DNA of 5,721 bases from positions 1 through 5,721 of the forward strand of contig JAISJZ010000213.1 in assembly GCA_031261125.1 (NCBI GenBank), given 5' to 3'. Made by a program: the position numbers and the translations under genes. The notes beneath the pieces are model-generated. The model was not told the origin of the DNA. It worked only from the letters and a program-made list of their open reading frames with translations, and did not search any database. This stretch comes from Planctomycetaceae bacterium (GTDB lineage: Bacteria; Planctomycetota; Planctomycetia; Pirellulales; Thermoguttaceae). Each line of letters begins with the position of its first letter. Position 1 is the stretch's first letter. Below, piece after piece: positions 5,017 to 5,721 of the stretch.

Positions 5017-5454
5017 CTATTTAGCCCGTTTCTTTCGGAAACGGAGAGTTGAATATCCGACTAACGTACCAACACCGAATATCAGCATTGTTGCCGGTTC
5101 AGGTGTTGCTGAAGGTGCTTCACGGATAAAAGTAGCATAATTTGCACTCTCCGCCATTGTCCAAGAAGTTGACTCTTCTCCGAAACCGAATTCTAAATTG
5201 TCAAAGGCGAGTTGCCAGTAAGGGCTATTTGAACCGGTAACATCTCTCATATCATCATAATTTGACAATACAAAAGATAAAGATTTCAACGAGTTGGCAC
5301 CTTCGGCATAACTTCCGCCGTCCTCCGTCTGCCACAGCAGGTCTTTACCTACAAGAATCGGAATAAATTTCGGGTTAGTTTCGGTGTCAGTATAGTCAAA
5401 TTTATCAAATGATGCTGTAATTACAGTATTATCTGCCGTCAAAGCGGAGAATTC
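5017..5454 (-). pseudogene. PEP-CTERM domain protein, N-terminus cut off by IS1-family insertion
   Basis: The frame is open from the IS border at 5454 to TAG 5017-5019, 145 residues. The end carries a textbook PEP-CTERM sorting signal: TPEPATMLIFGVGT (PEP at about 118-120), a short hydrophobic segment and the basic tail RFRKKRAK. Such signals are cleaved by an exosortase as proteins are delivered to the cell surface or extracellular matrix. The preceding 110 or so residues are acidic, rich in Asp, Ser and Tyr, and have no motif I can name; passages such as SPYWQLAFDNLEFGFGE suggest a beta-sandwich type surface domain. No signal peptide or proper start exists in the visible part: upstream of 5454 the frame enters the IS and meets a stop at 5464-5466. 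The missing N-terminal half should lie beyond the IS, outside the window. The gene is therefore very likely inactivated. Confidence 0.8.
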
Positions 5455-5477
5455 GGTCGTGTTCTAAAATCATTGAA
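5455..5477 (+). repeat. Right terminal inverted repeat of the IS1-family element
   Basis: It begins GGTCGTGTTCTAAAATCA. The GG tip and the GTTC at offset 7-10 also occur in the right end of the 407-bp deleted element (GGGATCGTTC), suggesting the two are related but different IS1-group elements. The partner repeat is not in the window, so the inner limit is approximate. Confidence 0.5.
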
Positions 5478-5721
5478 TTAGCCAATGGTATCCGAAGAAC
5501 CAGACGTTGATAATTAAACCGACGACGGTTTTGTGCATCTGTTCCGTTTTGGAAAATCGAATCCCCTTGCGAACCAATCGACTGCACCACGTCCGCAACG
5601 ATAAATGCTTCCGCTCTCTCTTTTGCGTGTTCTTTTTCGTTACGACCAATACGTCCGAATCAATTCTTTCGTAATACGCATAGTTGCCGTCCGTATAAAC
5701 ATTGCCAATATTCAACGGCGA
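5470..5721 (-). CDS. IS1-family transposase, InsB-like DDE catalytic domain, 5' partial
   Basis: The frame is open from the window edge to TGA at 5470-5472, 83 residues. An apparent start at 5715 is only a TTG; the frame continues upstream as Ser-Pro, which aligns with IS1 InsB. VYTDGNYAYYERI matches the InsB TDGWPLYESRL block and carries the second catalytic Asp (visible residue 11). NTQKRERKHLSLR matches TQRIERHNLNLR and carries the catalytic Glu (residue 36). The Asp-Glu distance of 25 residues equals that of IS1. RFSKTEQMHKTVVG completes the family C-terminus. The product cuts and joins the element's ends during transposition. No damage is visible in this part, so the transposase may be active and could in principle mobilise related deleted copies, though the terminal repeats of the 407-bp element differ considerably. 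The first Asp and the InsA part lie outside the window. Confidence 0.88.
   Translation of the reverse strand, partial: SPLNIGNVYTDGNYAYYERIDSDVLVVTKKNTQKRERKHLSLRTWCSRLVRKGIRFSKTEQMHKTVVGLIINVWFFGYHWLIQ

Larger units (their letters stand above)
5455..5721 (-). mobile_element. IS1-family insertion sequence, right end; continues past window
   Basis: The right end is placed at 5455, where reading inward gives GGTCGTGTTCTAAAATCATT. This fits the IS1 right end, recalled from memory as starting GGTAATGA, with the ATTGA block and transposase stop at matching offsets. The InsB-like gene stops 15 bases inside this end, close to the spacing in IS1. The element interrupts a PEP-CTERM gene. The bases just outside, GGAGAATTC (5446-5454), are the predicted target duplication. 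The other end is outside the window. Confidence 0.75.

Noticed and set aside
1..5721. CRISPR array, tRNA, rRNA, riboswitch or defence/biosynthetic gene cluster
   Set aside because: No regularly spaced repeats, conserved RNA cores or signature proteins of such systems are seen on either strand.

Overview
The window looks like a chromosomal segment from a planctomycete-type bacterium. This is an inference from the gene mix: a secreted acetylxylan-esterase-like enzyme, a PEP-CTERM (exosortase substrate) protein, a TatC with a very large loop insertion, a secreted LTxxQ-motif protein and IS1-family elements. No rRNA, tRNA or phylogenetic marker is present to confirm it.

Layout. 1-504 (+): 3' part of a DUF374 lysophospholipid-acyltransferase-like gene. 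494-1798 (-): secreted AXE1-family esterase, convergent with the first gene and overlapping its end by 11 bp. 1799-2038: divergent control region with a candidate promoter facing each way and a dyad between them. 2039-3169 (+): tatC. 3182-3588: a 407-bp internally deleted IS1-like element with terminal inverted repeats, a 7-bp target duplication and a zinc-ribbon InsA remnant. 3588-4667 (-): exported protein with four LTxxQ-type motifs, with a good promoter at 4700-4728. 4668-5016: a control region, then a decayed second copy of the tatC 3' end (4831-4894) and a doubtful 24-codon ORF. 5017-5454 (-): C-terminal part of a PEP-CTERM protein gene, broken at 5454 by the right end of a second, apparently intact IS1-family element whose InsB-like transposase (5470 to beyond 5721, -) runs off the window.

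The intact genes concern the cell envelope and export: lipid acylation, Tat translocation, and three proteins that are or were exported (the esterase, the LTxxQ protein and the PEP-CTERM protein). I see no operon joining them; strands alternate and each intact gene with a visible start appears to have its own promoter. The right half is an IS-worked region. It contains two IS1-type insertions, one disrupted gene, and a 64-bp direct repeat of the tatC end that brackets the LTxxQ gene and the deleted IS. No CRISPR array, defence system or biosynthetic cluster was found. The most unusual structures are the tatC-end duplication, the non-autonomous IS1 derivative placed on a stop codon, and the TatC periplasmic insertion.
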